A DNA stretch of 49,632 nt from assembly GCA_903921725.1 (NCBI GenBank), contig CAIXRA010000016.1, positions 1 through 49,632 on the forward strand, in the 5' to 3' direction. The DNA is from an uncultured Lentisphaerota bacterium. GTDB taxonomy: Bacteria > Verrucomicrobiota > Lentisphaeria > Oligosphaerales > CAITYL01. Below, piece after piece: positions 1 to 11,039 of this stretch; the stretch's first letter is position 1; the number at the start of each line of letters is the position of its first letter. The notes beneath the pieces were generated by a model. It searched no databases and was not told where the DNA came from. It saw nothing but the letters and a program-made list of their open reading frames with translations. The translations under genes were made by a program, and so were the position numbers.

Positions 1-560
1 CCGCCCGCCTTCACGTTGCCCGTGCCCATCGGCGCCGCGCGGTCATAGTCGTCCAGCACCACCGCGCGCACCGGCTTGAAGCCGCCCTTGTAATAAGCAC
101 CCACCGGCATGACCATGACAAGGAAATGGTACTCGTCCGCCGGGGACACGCCGATCTGCGCGCCGCCGCCGATCAGCAGGGGCCGCACATACATCGAACC
201 GCCGGAGCCGTAGGGCGGCACAAAGCCGCGGTTCGCGCCGATCACGCGCCGGCACGCATCCAGGAACATCTCCTCCGGAATCTGGGCCATGCGGAGGCGG
301 CGCGCAGACGCGTTCAGCCGCCGTGCATTCATCTCCGGACGGAACAGCCGGACCTCGCCATCCCTGCAGCCGAACGCCTTCATTCCCTCGAAGGCGGCCT
401 GCCCGTAGTGCAGGCAGGTGGCGGCGATGTGCAGGTTGATGTGCGGGTCCTGCTCCAGCGTCCCAGCGTCCCACTTCCCGTCGCGCCAGACGTAATGGAT
501 GTGCGAATCCGTCGGGTAATAGCTGAATCCGAGCTTGCCCCATTCAATCTGCTTTTTCAT
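1..560 (-). CDS. ilvE: Branched-chain amino acid aminotransferase (partial, C-terminus outside window)
   Basis: A PLP-dependent fold-type IV aminotransferase that exchanges the amino group between Leu, Ile or Val and 2-oxoglutarate in the cytoplasm. The gene is read leftward and leaves the window, so only its first 186 residues are seen. They begin MKKQIEWGKLGFSYYPTDS, contain the QAAFEGMKAFG stretch typical of type II enzymes, and end in GTGNVKAG, where Lys184 matches the lysine that holds PLP. About 160 residues should lie outside. The start at 560 is chosen because AAGGA lies 6 bases upstream of the ATG. No promoter was recognised; two palindromic repeats lie just upstream. The identification rests on recalled family motifs and is firm at family level; the exact substrate range is inferred. 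Confidence 0.92.
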   Translation of the reverse strand, partial: MKKQIEWGKLGFSYYPTDSHIHYVWRDGKWDAGTLEQDPHINLHIAATCLHYGQAAFEGMKAFGCRDGEVRLFRPEMNARRLNASARRLRMAQIPEEMFLDACRRVIGANRGFVPPYGSGGSMYVRPLLIGGGAQIGVSPADEYHFLVMVMPVGAYYKGGFKPVRAVVLDDYDRAAPMGTGNVKAG

Positions 561-593
561 CGTTCATCCTTGATTTCTATTTGGGTTACATAC

Positions 594-663
594 CCCGACC
601 CTTGGGTCGCTTGAGTTATCGGTAACGATATTTGTGTTCTGATAGCCCGACGCTTGGGTCGGG
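594..663. repeat. Pair of REP-like palindromic repeats
   Basis: Two 16-base sequences, at 594-609 and 646-661, differ at one position (CCCGACsCTTGGGTCG). Each folds into a short hairpin: CGACC/GGTCG with a CTTG loop, and CCCGAC/GTCGGG. They sit 52 bases apart between ilvE and ligA, both of which are transcribed leftward. Neither is followed by a T-run on either strand, so they do not look like ordinary intrinsic terminators. Their spacing and near identity suggest a dispersed intergenic palindrome family; only these two copies were noticed in the window. Confidence 0.6.
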
Positions 664-762
664 GGAGGCTTCATTATCACCCTGGATTTTATCACCGGAG
701 CGGAAGACAATAACTGTTTTTGAGGGATTCGCAAGCCGGGTTTTTCCAAACCCTGTATTGCG

Positions 763-3390
<2,628 letters not shown>

Positions 3391-3399
3391 CTACAGATC

Positions 3400-4818
3400 A
3401 TGGCAATCGTAAAGACAAAGAACTGCTGGCTGGCGAACCCGGATCTGGCGGCGCTGGGACGCAAGGTCATGACGGTTTCAGAGCACGAGATGCCGGGGCT
3501 GATGGCGGTCCGTGCGAAGTATGCGCCGAAGCAGCCGCTCAAGGGCGTGCGCATCATGGGCAGCCTGCACATGACAATCGAGACGGCGGTGCTCATCGAG
3601 ACGCTGAAGGCGCTCGGCGCCGATGTGCGCTGGTGCTCGTGCAACATTTTCTCGACGCAGGACCACGCGGCGGCGGCCGTCGCGGCGGCGGGCGTGCCGG
3701 TGTTCGCCTGGAAGGGCGAGACGCTGGAGGAATACTGGGAGTGCACCTGGCAGGCGCTGAGTTTCCCCGGCGGCAAAGGGCCGCAGCTCATCGTGGACGA
3801 CGGCGGCGACGCCACGCTGTTGATCCACAAGGGCTATGAGCTGGAAAACGGCTCGAAGTGGGTCAACGGCAAGTCGGAATCGGAAGAGGAACAGGTCATC
3901 AAGAACCTGCTCAAGCGCGTGTACAAGCAGAACCCGAAGCACTGGCACGGCGTGGTCAAGGAGTGGAAGGGCGTCTCCGAGGAGACGACGACCGGCGTGC
4001 ACCGCCTCTATCAGATGATGGAGCAGGGGAAGCTGCTGGTGCCGGCAATCAACGTGAACGATTCCGTGACGAAGTCGAAGTTCGACAACCTCTACGGCTG
4101 CCGCGAGTCGCTGGTGGACGGCATCAAGCGCGCGACGGACGTGATGATCGCGGGCAAGACGGCGGTGGTCTGCGGCTACGGCGACGTGGGCAAGGGCTCG
4201 GCGCAGTCGCTGCGCGGGCTGGGCGCGATTGTTCAGGTAACGGAGATCGACCCGATCTGCGCGCTGCAGGCGGCGATGGCCGGCTTCCAGGTCGTCACGC
4301 TTGAGGAGACGCTGGGCACGGCGGACATCTACGTCACGACGACCGGCAACAAGGACATCATCACCGTCGAGCACATGCTGAAGATGAAGGACCAGGCCAT
4401 TGTCTGCAACATCGGGCATTTCGACAACGAAATCCAGGTGGCGAAGTTGAACAAGGCCAAGGGCGTCAAGAAGGAGAACATCAAGCCGCAGGTGGACCGC
4501 TACACGATGCCGAAAGGCAACCAGATCTACATGCTGGCCGAAGGGCGCCTGGTGAACCTCGGCTGCGCGATGGGGCATCCGAGCTTTGTGATGAGCAACA
4601 GCTTCTGCAATCAGACGCTGGCACAGATGGATCTCTGGAAGAACCGCACGACGTACAAGGTTGGCGTGTACACGCTGGCGAAGCTTCTGGACGAAGAGGT
4701 TGCGCGCCTGCATCTGGAAAAGATCGGCGTGAAGCTGACCCGGCTGACCAAGGAGCAGGCGGCCTACATCGGCGTCAAGCCAGAAGGCCCGTACAAGCCG
4801 GAGCATTACCGCTACTGA
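3400..4818 (+). CDS. ahcY: Adenosylhomocysteinase (S-adenosylhomocysteine hydrolase)
   Basis: Splits S-adenosylhomocysteine into adenosine and homocysteine in the cytoplasm, keeping SAM-dependent methylation going. The 472-residue protein has the Rossmann NAD-binding motif CGYGDVGKG (Gly259-Gly266), the active-site run [16 protein letters not shown] with Lys225, Asp229 and Asn230, and the C-terminal signature ending KPEHYRY. It is the long form, with an insert of about 40 residues (roughly 148-188) also seen in plant and many bacterial enzymes. ATG 3400 has AAGGAG nine bases upstream. A TATATT at 3352 could be a -10 element but lacks a good -35. It stands alone and ends in a strong terminator. 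A predicted nucleosidase further right (42316) may act on the same substrate pool, but the genes are not linked. Confidence 0.98.
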   Translation: MAIVKTKNCWLANPDLAALGRKVMTVSEHEMPGLMAVRAKYAPKQPLKGVRIMGSLHMTIETAVLIETLKALGADVRWCSCNIFSTQDHAAAAVAAAGVPVFAWKGETLEEYWECTWQALSFPGGKGPQLIVDDGGDATLLIHKGYELENGSKWVNGKSESEEEQVIKNLLKRVYKQNPKHWHGVVKEWKGVSEETTTGVHRLYQMMEQGKLLVPAINVNDSVTKSKFDNLYGCRESLVDGIKRATDVMIAGKTAVVCGYGDVGKGSAQSLRGLGAIVQVTEIDPICALQAAMAGFQVVTLEETLGTADIYVTTTGNKDIITVEHMLKMKDQAIVCNIGHFDNEIQVAKLNKAKGVKKENIKPQVDRYTMPKGNQIYMLAEGRLVNLGCAMGHPSFVMSNSFCNQTLAQMDLWKNRTTYKVGVYTLAKLLDEEVARLHLEKIGVKLTRLTKEQAAYIGVKPEGPYKPEHYRY

Positions 4819-4892
4819 TTTGCAGGAGGGCGGCTGTCCGCCCGGCAGCCCCCGCCGAAGGATGCGGCAGGGGGCGCTCTCGCACCAAGCCA

Positions 4893-4925
4893 CGCCCCTC
4901 TTTGTTTTCAAGGAGGGGCGTTTTT
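4893..4925 (+). terminator. Intrinsic terminator of ahcY
   Basis: An eight-base stem CGCCCCTC/GAGGGGCG with a 12-base loop is followed by TTTTT. Two further GC-rich hairpins (from about 4827 and 4848) lie between the ahcY stop and this site. Confidence 0.88.
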
Positions 4926-4974
4926 GCAGGCGGATGTGCGGGTGCTTCAACTCAACCTCGGGCCGATCAGACCT

Positions 4975-5310
4975 ATGAATGATGACCAGAAAAAACGAAG
5001 CCGGATTCCGGGGGTGACCCCCTACGGGCTGATGCTCGTTGTGGTTGTGTCTGTCACGGTGTTTTCCCTGCTCCTTTACCAGATGGCCGGCGTATGGATG
5101 TATGACAGCAATTTCGAGACGTTCCAGAACGTGCTGGATCTGCGGCAGCAGGAGGCGGTCATCGGCAGTGCAAGGCAGCTCATGGCACCCGTGATTGCGG
5201 CGTTGGTGGTGACGAACCTTTGCTGGGCAATTGCGGTCGGTCTGATTTTGTTTCGGAAACGGAAAGAATCCGGTCAGCCACCGGCTCCGGCGGCCCCCGC
5301 CGGGTCTTGA
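4975..5310 (+). CDS. Small membrane protein, two transmembrane segments
   Basis: A 111-residue protein that I do not recognise. After a charged start (MNDDQKKRSR) it has a hydrophobic segment at about residues 20-38 (LMLVVVVSVTVFSLLLY), a polar loop of about 35 residues, a second segment at about 67-90 (VIAALVVTNLCWAIAVGLIL), then FRKRK and a Pro/Ala-rich tail. The basic residues after the second segment suggest both ends are cytoplasmic. ATG 4975 is preferred because an upstream in-frame TTG would begin inside the ahcY terminator; no strong ribosome site is seen. It lies 60 bases before a secreted protein and may be co-transcribed with it. Function unknown. Confidence 0.65.
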   Translation: MNDDQKKRSRIPGVTPYGLMLVVVVSVTVFSLLLYQMAGVWMYDSNFETFQNVLDLRQQEAVIGSARQLMAPVIAALVVTNLCWAIAVGLILFRKRKESGQPPAPAAPAGS

Positions 5311-5370
5311 CGGTCAAACAAACATCGGCATCCGGAAACCGGGGAGCCGGTTGAAGCGCATGGAGTGGGT

Positions 5371-8190
5371 ATGACAGCTCGTTTTGGGAACGTCTGGCGT
5401 CTGGCGGCGTGCACGGCCGTCTTTCTGGCGGGCGCGTCGCATGCGGCCGAGACCGCGGCGGGAAAGCCGTCCCCGGCCGCCGCCGCCAAACCGTCCATCG
5501 AACCCGCCAAACCCGTGGCCGATCCGGTTGACCTGCTGCGGTTGGCGAACGGCGGCGTGTCGCACGGCCGGCTGCGTTCCCTGTCCGGAAGCGGTGCGGA
5601 GGCGCGCTTGTGCTGGAAGCCGGAGCAGGCTTTCGGCAGCGTGGAATTTCCCACTGCCGGCGTGGTGGCGGTTGAACTTGGGCGGCGCGCAGCCGGAACG
5701 GTTGTTCATGCGGGTTCCGCCCTGCTGGCGAACGGCGACCTTCTGCCGGGCGACGTGGTGTCGATGGACGACAAGTGCCTGCGCCTGGACACCTGGTACG
5801 CCGGGCCGCTTTCCATTCCGCGCTCAGTGCTGCAGGGCGCGGTCCTCGCGGTCCCCAGGGAGGCGGACGCGGTGCTGTACGACAGCCGCCGGGACGGGAT
5901 GAAGGGCTGGCTGCTTCCCGACGGAAAGAAGCCCGGTTCCTTGTGGAGCTGCAGCAAGGAGGGTGCCATCTGCTCGAACAGCTACGAGTCGATCGTCTGG
6001 GGCGACGGATTGCCGGAGTGCGCGCGGGTCGACCTGGACATCCCCCGGAAGCTGGCAGGCGACATGGAGATCGCGTTCTTCTATGACCTGGAGAAGGGGC
6101 GCAAGAACGGCGACATGTTCCCCACGATGCAGATTGACTCCAGCTGGACCCGGATCATCTTCCGGATTCCGGACCCCCGCGGGTACAGGTCGGGCGATTC
6201 CATGGACATCCCCCCGGACCTGCTGCGCGGCGGTGAGGACATCCGGGTTTCCCTGCTGACCGACCATCTGTCCGGCATGATGATGGTCCTGCTCAACGGC
6301 AGGCTCTTTTCCGTGCGGATGTCGTCCGCCGGTTCGACCCTTGGAAAAACGTTCAAGATGCGCCTCTCGAGCGGGAGGGTTTCTCGCGTTCGCGCCGGCA
6401 AATGGGACGGCCTGTTCGCCAGCCGTCGCGCGGAACCGGTGCGGCTCTCCAAGGACGCCGTCCTGCTGGACGACGGCGACCGCATGCGGGGGACGCTGCT
6501 GGATCTTTCCAAGGACAAGCTGCGCCTGACGACGGCGTTTGCCGGAAAACCGAAAAAGCCGACACCGCTCGAGTTCCCGCGCGAACGGGTCGCGCAGCTT
6601 TTCTTCGCCCAAGAGACGCCGGCCGCACCGCCGGCCACCGTGCCGGGCGCGGTGTGCTGTCTTCTGGATGAGGCGGGGATCGCCTGCGTGACGGTCGCGC
6701 CGGAATCGCTGGCGGACGGCGTGCTCAAGGGCGGAACCGCTTTTGGCGGCGTTGCCCTGCAACTGGCCGCACTCACAAAGCTCGAATGGCCGGCGGCGGC
6801 GCAGCCGAAGGTCAAGGGCGCGCGGCGGACGGCGACGGCGGACGTGGTCGAGCTGGCCAACGGCGACAGCCTGCCGGGGACGCTGGCCTCGCTGGGTGGC
6901 GGCGCGGAGACGCGCCTGGGCTGGAAGCCGGCCGGTGCCGAGGGGCTTGCGGAGTTCGCACTGGACGCCGTGTCGAAGATCCAGCTGCACGGGCGTCCGC
7001 AGGCGGCGCCGGCCGCCGCGGGCCGTAGGGATTATGTGTGCCTGGCCAACGGCGACATGCTGGCGGGGCGCTTGGTCTCGCTGGACGCGCGGGAGCTTGT
7101 TCTGGACACGGACTTTGCCGGAAAACTGACGATTCCGCGCACGGCGCTGTGCCGGGTTTTGCCCGGCTCCGCGTCCTCGGGCGCGCTGTATGCGGGGCCG
7201 ACGGGCATGGAGGGGTGGGGCGTTACCGGATCTGGCGATGAAAAGGTTGACGTGCCCGCCTTTTGGGGCTGTTCGGACGGCATCCTGTTTGCGAAGCAGG
7301 ACGGCGCGGTGCTTGGGCGGGAGATTTCCGGTTTGCCGGACGGTGCCTGTTTTGACTTTGACCTGGCCTGGGACTCGTGCAGCCAGCTCACCTTCGCCTT
7401 CTTTGCCGACAAGGTGCCCCAGAACGACTACGGCTACACCGGCTACAGCCTTGATATTCCCCTCGGCCAGCGGAGCGTGACGCTCTACCGGCGGGAAATG
7501 AACGGCAGTTCCGGCAGTGGGAACTCCGCGGATTACACGCTGCCGTCGGATGCGAAAAAGACACATGTGACGGTCAAGGCCAACCGGAAGAGGGGGGACG
7601 TCACACTGTTTTTGGACGGGCACAAGGTCAGTGAGTTCACCGGCTTCAGCGGGAACTCCACCAAGGGTACTGCGATGGCTTTCCGCGGCATTGCGGAAGG
7701 CGTGGAGATCTCCAACATCCGCGTCACGCCGTGGGACGAGTCCGGCGCGGCGGCTCCGAATGCCGGTTCCACGTCGGATTCCGTGCGCTTTGTCAACGGC
7801 GACTCCATGGCCGGCCGTTTCGTGCTTCCCGCGGCATCGAGCAAGGGCACGCTTGAGGGGAAACTTGTTGCACCCATGGTCATTCCCTTGGAGCGCGTCG
7901 CGGAGATTTCCATGAAGCCGGAGCCGCCGGTGCCGCTTACTGTGCCGGCGGTGCGCGTCATACTGGCGGCGGCGGCGGGCAGCCTCGTTCTGGAGAAGGC
8001 CGTGCTGGCGGACGGCGTGCTGAAGGGAGTCGGCTCCGGTTGTGGCGAGGTAAAAATCCCGATGTCGCAGATCCAGCGCCTGGCAGTCGTGCGCCCCCCG
8101 TCGGCCTCCGCCGAAAAGCCAGCCGGGGTGAAGAAGGGTGAGACGCGAGCCCCCGGGAAGCGGCAGGCGAGGAACGCTCTTCGGGATTGA
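5371..8190 (+). CDS. Secreted protein with duplicated L-x-N-G-D repeat / LamG-like units
   Basis: A 939-residue exported protein of unknown function. A signal peptide (about residues 1-28, cleavage near ASHA-AE) is followed by two tandem copies of one architecture. Copy 1 (about 54-475): LANGG repeat with a WKP motif, LANGD repeat ending in a IPRSVL strand, a LamG-like domain (about 169-349), a LDDGD repeat, and a block with SLADGVLKG. Copy 2 (about 491-910) repeats the order: LANGDSLPG with WKP, LANGDMLAG with IPRTAL, LamG-like domain (about 604-787), FVNGDSMAG, then VLADGVLKG. Similar short beta repeats occur in secreted PVC proteins, from memory, but I know no assigned function. The LamG-like domains suggest carbohydrate or surface binding (inference). 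ATG 5371 is used; an in-frame GTG lies two codons upstream. The C-terminus is basic. Confidence 0.8.
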   Translation: MTARFGNVWRLAACTAVFLAGASHAAETAAGKPSPAAAAKPSIEPAKPVADPVDLLRLANGGVSHGRLRSLSGSGAEARLCWKPEQAFGSVEFPTAGVVAVELGRRAAGTVVHAGSALLANGDLLPGDVVSMDDKCLRLDTWYAGPLSIPRSVLQGAVLAVPREADAVLYDSRRDGMKGWLLPDGKKPGSLWSCSKEGAICSNSYESIVWGDGLPECARVDLDIPRKLAGDMEIAFFYDLEKGRKNGDMFPTMQIDSSWTRIIFRIPDPRGYRSGDSMDIPPDLLRGGEDIRVSLLTDHLSGMMMVLLNGRLFSVRMSSAGSTLGKTFKMRLSSGRVSRVRAGKWDGLFASRRAEPVRLSKDAVLLDDGDRMRGTLLDLSKDKLRLTTAFAGKPKKPTPLEFPRERVAQLFFAQETPAAPPATVPGAVCCLLDEAGIACVTVAPESLADGVLKGGTAFGGVALQLAALTKLEWPAAAQPKVKGARRTATADVVELANGDSLPGTLASLGGGAETRLGWKPAGAEGLAEFALDAVSKIQLHGRPQAAPAAAGRRDYVCLANGDMLAGRLVSLDARELVLDTDFAGKLTIPRTALCRVLPGSASSGALYAGPTGMEGWGVTGSGDEKVDVPAFWGCSDGILFAKQDGAVLGREISGLPDGACFDFDLAWDSCSQLTFAFFADKVPQNDYGYTGYSLDIPLGQRSVTLYRREMNGSSGSGNSADYTLPSDAKKTHVTVKANRKRGDVTLFLDGHKVSEFTGFSGNSTKGTAMAFRGIAEGVEISNIRVTPWDESGAAAPNAGSTSDSVRFVNGDSMAGRFVLPAASSKGTLEGKLVAPMVIPLERVAEISMKPEPPVPLTVPAVRVILAAAAGSLVLEKAVLADGVLKGVGSGCGEVKIPMSQIQRLAVVRPPSASAEKPAGVKKGETRAPGKRQARNALRD

Positions 8191-8260
8191 ACGGTTCGGC
8201 GGCGGCCCGCATCGCTGAAGCCATGCACATGTGAATCCCGCATGTGCGTTGTGCAACAGT

Positions 8261-8288
8261 TTGAATTTCCGATTTTCCGCGGTATACA
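8261..8288 (+). promoter_or_regulatory. Candidate sigma-70 promoter for the chorismate mutase gene
   Basis: TTGAAT (8261-8266), a 16-base spacer and TATACA (8283-8288), about 70 bases before the gene start. Just upstream, a near-perfect inverted repeat (GCACATGTG / CGCATGTGC, from about 8225) could be an operator or the end of the previous transcript; no T-run follows it. Confidence 0.55.
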
Positions 8289-8360
8289 TTCCCTTCCCCA
8301 ACTCGCGCTTTCCGCCGGTGCGGCGGCGCCCTGGAAAAATGGAACCATTCAGGCCGGGCC

Positions 8361-9104
8361 ATGAACGAACAACTGCTGCTTGAAAACATCCGCGGCGTGC
8401 TGATGCGGCTGGAGGAGACGATCGTCTTCGCCGCCATCGAACGCGCGCAGTTCCGCCAGAACCTCAAGATCTACGAGCCGGCGGTGTTCGGCGCGTTCCT
8501 GGAGGGGGAGAGCCTCACCGGCTACCTGCTGCGCGAGACGGAGCGGGCGCACGCCCGGCTGCGGCGCTACACCAGCCCCGACGAGCACCCGTTCTTCCGC
8601 GGGCTGCCGGAGCCGCTCCTGCCGGCGATGCGCTTCGACGAAAACCCGCTCGTTCCGAACACGGTGAACCTCAACGCCGAGCTGCGCCGCGCCTACGAAC
8701 GGGAGATGGTCCCCTATTTCTGCGCCCCCGGCGACGACGGGCAGTACGGCTCCAGCGCGATGGACGACGTCGCCGTGCTCCAGGCGCTCTCCCGCCGCAT
8801 CCATTACGGCAAGTTCGTGGCGGAGAGCAAGTTCCGCGCGCACCCGGACGACTTCCGCCCCGCCATGGCCGCCTGCGACGCGGCGAAGCTGCTGTTCCTG
8901 ATCACCGTCCCGGAGGTAGAAGAGCGCGTGCTCAAGCGCGTGGCGCTGAAGGCCGAAACCTACGGGCGCGACCCCGAGGGGCGCGCCGGGCAGGACAAGA
9001 TCGACCCGGAGCACGTCGTGGAGCTGTTCCGCCGCTGGCTCATGCCGCTGACCAAGAAGGCCGAGGTCGACTACCTCCTGCAGCGCGGCCCGGCCATCGC
9101 ATGA
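8361..9104 (+). CDS. Chorismate mutase, eukaryotic (yeast/plant AroQ) type
   Basis: Rearranges chorismate to prephenate, the branch point to Phe and Tyr, in the cytoplasm. The 247-residue all-helical protein aligns over its full length with the fungal/plant family rather than the ~90-residue bacterial AroQ fold. Against yeast Aro7 (recalled), all six catalytic residues are kept: Arg11, Arg146, Lys157, Glu187, Thr231 and Glu235 (yeast R16, R157, K168, E198, T242, E246). Shared blocks include SRRIHYGKFVAESKF and SPDEHPFF. Parts of the yeast Tyr/Trp effector site also persist (Arg68-Arg69, Gly130-Ser131), but yeast Thr145 and Thr226 are replaced by Met134 and Asp215, so allostery may differ. ATG 8361 follows a candidate promoter. 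The neighbours are not aromatic-pathway genes. An unusual enzyme type for a bacterium. Confidence 0.92.
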   Translation: MNEQLLLENIRGVLMRLEETIVFAAIERAQFRQNLKIYEPAVFGAFLEGESLTGYLLRETERAHARLRRYTSPDEHPFFRGLPEPLLPAMRFDENPLVPNTVNLNAELRRAYEREMVPYFCAPGDDGQYGSSAMDDVAVLQALSRRIHYGKFVAESKFRAHPDDFRPAMAACDAAKLLFLITVPEVEERVLKRVALKAETYGRDPEGRAGQDKIDPEHVVELFRRWLMPLTKKAEVDYLLQRGPAIA

Positions 9105-9110
9105 TTCTCG

Positions 9111-9171
9111 CGCAGAGGCGCAGAGCCGCAGAGGGGATGAAACCACAAAATGCACAAAATGGGCACAAAAT
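9111..9171. repeat. Short tandem intergenic repeats (CGCAGAG and CACAAAAT types)
   Basis: Three 8-base units CGCAGAGG, CGCAGAGC, CGCAGAGG lie at 9111-9134, then CACAAAAT occurs three times at 9144, 9153 and 9164. A related copy of the first type, inverted, is at 11012-11024 between alr and the recombinase gene. Such degenerate 'cgcagag' and 'cacaaaat' strings recur between genes in several bacterial lineages, from memory; their role is unknown. They follow directly after the chorismate mutase stop codon. Confidence 0.6.
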
Positions 9172-9336
9172 AGACGGATTCGTTCTCGTGAGGCAGGTGA
9201 AGTGCCTGACGGTGTTATGCCTGACGAACAGAGTCCGCCTCCTTGGTTGTCGGGCGAGACACAATGATAGCTTAAAAACTTCTCAACCACCGGCTTAGGT
9301 GGCCTCCGCTGAGCCTTATAACGGTGGAATATGATC

Positions 9337-9765
9337 ATGAACATCACGGACCAGGGTGCGATTTCCGCCTACATGCGATACTTGATTCGGTTTGCGGATG
9401 AACTAAAGGCGGGAGATGACATCGTCCAAGAGGATGTCGATCGTCTGAACCTTGAGATTTCGGAATTCTGCAAACAGCTGGAAGCGGTTCCGGCGAGGCG
9501 TGATTTGGTGAACGCGCTGAAGGCGCTTCTTATTCCGAAAGTCGACGCCCCGTGCAAGAGGATGTCGTTCTACGCCTTGTCATTCGCCGTTTTGGGGTGG
9601 CTGGGGCTCTTCGCGGGTACCGCATGGCGTGAACATCACAAAACGCAGGCGTGCAGGGAACTTCTCACGGCGTTTAGAGAGAAAATGTTGAGTCTCTTGG
9701 AAATGGAAGAGGCGGGAGTGCCGAACCAGAACTGCCGGCCGATGTTGCATGCCGCTGATTCTTGA
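9337..9765 (+). CDS. Hypothetical protein with one membrane segment
   Basis: A 142-residue protein that I do not recognise. The first two thirds are charged and look helical (FADELKAGDDIVQEDVDRL), followed by one hydrophobic segment at about residues 76-95 (FYALSFAVLGWLGLFAGTAW) and a polar, helical C-terminus. ATG 9337 is preferred over ATG 9331 because GGTGGA ends eight bases before it. The base composition looks visibly less GC-rich than the neighbouring genes, and short repeats lie just upstream, so it may be a recent arrival (inference). A possible single-pass protein with both soluble parts on one face of a helix pair; function unknown. Confidence 0.6.
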   Translation: MNITDQGAISAYMRYLIRFADELKAGDDIVQEDVDRLNLEISEFCKQLEAVPARRDLVNALKALLIPKVDAPCKRMSFYALSFAVLGWLGLFAGTAWREHHKTQACRELLTAFREKMLSLLEMEEAGVPNQNCRPMLHAADS

Positions 9766-9850
9766 TTGAGCAATCTCACGCGGAGAACGGCCTTGGCGGG
9801 CGGTGCCGGGGCCGGACGAAAACATGGGCGAACGAACGGATGGAATAAGA

Positions 9851-10978
9851 ATGAACGAGAGTTGCGAACCCCGCAGCCGGGTGTGGCTGGAGATCAGTCT
9901 GGAGAAGCTGCGCCGGAACCTGGGGCGGATCCGCGAGTCGGTCGCGCCGTGCGGCGTCATCGCGGTGCTGAAGGCGAACGCCTACGGGCTCGGCGTGGCG
10001 CGCATCGCGGAGGCGCTGGCGGGCGAGGGCGTGGCGGGGTTTGCCGTGGCGGAGCCGCGCGAGGCGCTGCAGCTCGTGCATCTCGGGCTGCCGGTGCAGA
10101 TCCTGGGCGGGATGCTGCCGGAGGAGCTGCCGGCCACGGTCGCCGCCGGGATCATCCATCCGGTGGTCAGCGTCGAGATCGCCCGCGCCATCAGCGCAGA
10201 GGCGGTGCGGCAGGGGCGGCGCGTCGAGTGCCAGGTCAAGCTGGACACGGGGATGGGGCGGCTCGGGATCCTAGCGCGGGACGCCGTCCCGGCCATTCGC
10301 GAGATTGCGGCGCTGCCGAACCTCGACTGCACGGGGCTCTACTCGCACTTTCCGGTGGCATACCGCGCCGGGGAGGAGTTCACCCTGGGGCAGATCGCGG
10401 CCTTCCGCGGGGTCGTGGACGCCCTGGCGGCGGAGGGGATCCGCTTCAGCAAACTGCACATCGCCAACAGCGACGGCATCAACAACTTCCCCGAGGCCTG
10501 CCGCCCGCCGTTCACGCATGTGCGCACCGGCATCAACCTGCACGGTTCGTTCGACGCCGAGGGGCAGCGCGCGCTGCATCTGGAGCCGGTGCTGGAGCTG
10601 AAGGCGCGCCTCATCGCCGTGCGCCTCCTGCCGGCGGGGACGAAGATGGGGTACGGCCTGACGCACACGCTGCAGCGCGAGACGCGGGTCGGCGTGGTCG
10701 CCGCCGGCTATGCCGACGGCCTGCCGCTGGCGCTCTCCAACCGCGGCTGCCTGCTGGTCGGCGGCGAGCTGTGCCCCGTGCTCGGGCGGATCTCGATGGA
10801 CTACACCTCGGTCTCGCTGGAGCCGGTGCCGCAGGCGCAAGTCGGCGACGTGGTGACCTGCCTCGGCGGCGCGGGGCTCCGCGCCATCACCGTGGACCAG
10901 TGGGCGCAGCTGAAGAACACGCACCCCTACGAGATCATCTGCTCCTTCGGCACCCGCGTCGAACGCCGCTACGTCTGA
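9851..10978 (+). CDS. alr: Alanine racemase
   Basis: Converts L-alanine to D-alanine for peptidoglycan, PLP-dependent, cytoplasmic. The 375 residues comprise the N-terminal TIM barrel with the PLP lysine Lys41 in AVLKANAYGLG, the KLDTGMGRLG signature, and a C-terminal beta domain with the opposing catalytic tyrosine Tyr268 in KMGYGLTHT plus AAGYADGLP and GRISMDYTS. ATG 9851 gives the family's normal length; in-frame ATG 9824 and GTG 9803 would add residues with no homology. The frame ends at TGA 10976-10978. The gene is not in an obvious operon. Confidence 0.95.
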   Translation: MNESCEPRSRVWLEISLEKLRRNLGRIRESVAPCGVIAVLKANAYGLGVARIAEALAGEGVAGFAVAEPREALQLVHLGLPVQILGGMLPEELPATVAAGIIHPVVSVEIARAISAEAVRQGRRVECQVKLDTGMGRLGILARDAVPAIREIAALPNLDCTGLYSHFPVAYRAGEEFTLGQIAAFRGVVDALAAEGIRFSKLHIANSDGINNFPEACRPPFTHVRTGINLHGSFDAEGQRALHLEPVLELKARLIAVRLLPAGTKMGYGLTHTLQRETRVGVVAAGYADGLPLALSNRGCLLVGGELCPVLGRISMDYTSVSLEPVPQAQVGDVVTCLGGAGLRAITVDQWAQLKNTHPYEIICSFGTRVERRYV

Positions 10979-11039
10979 TGCCGACGGTTGAACGGTCAGC
11001 CGGTTTTTCCTCCGCGCCTCTGCGGGAAATCATGTCGTG

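Noticed and set aside
3478..4950. A 490-codon open frame on the minus strand across ahcY
   Set aside because: It is a GC-rich antisense shadow: Arg/Leu/His-biased, no family resemblance, no ribosome site, and ahcY on the other strand is certain.
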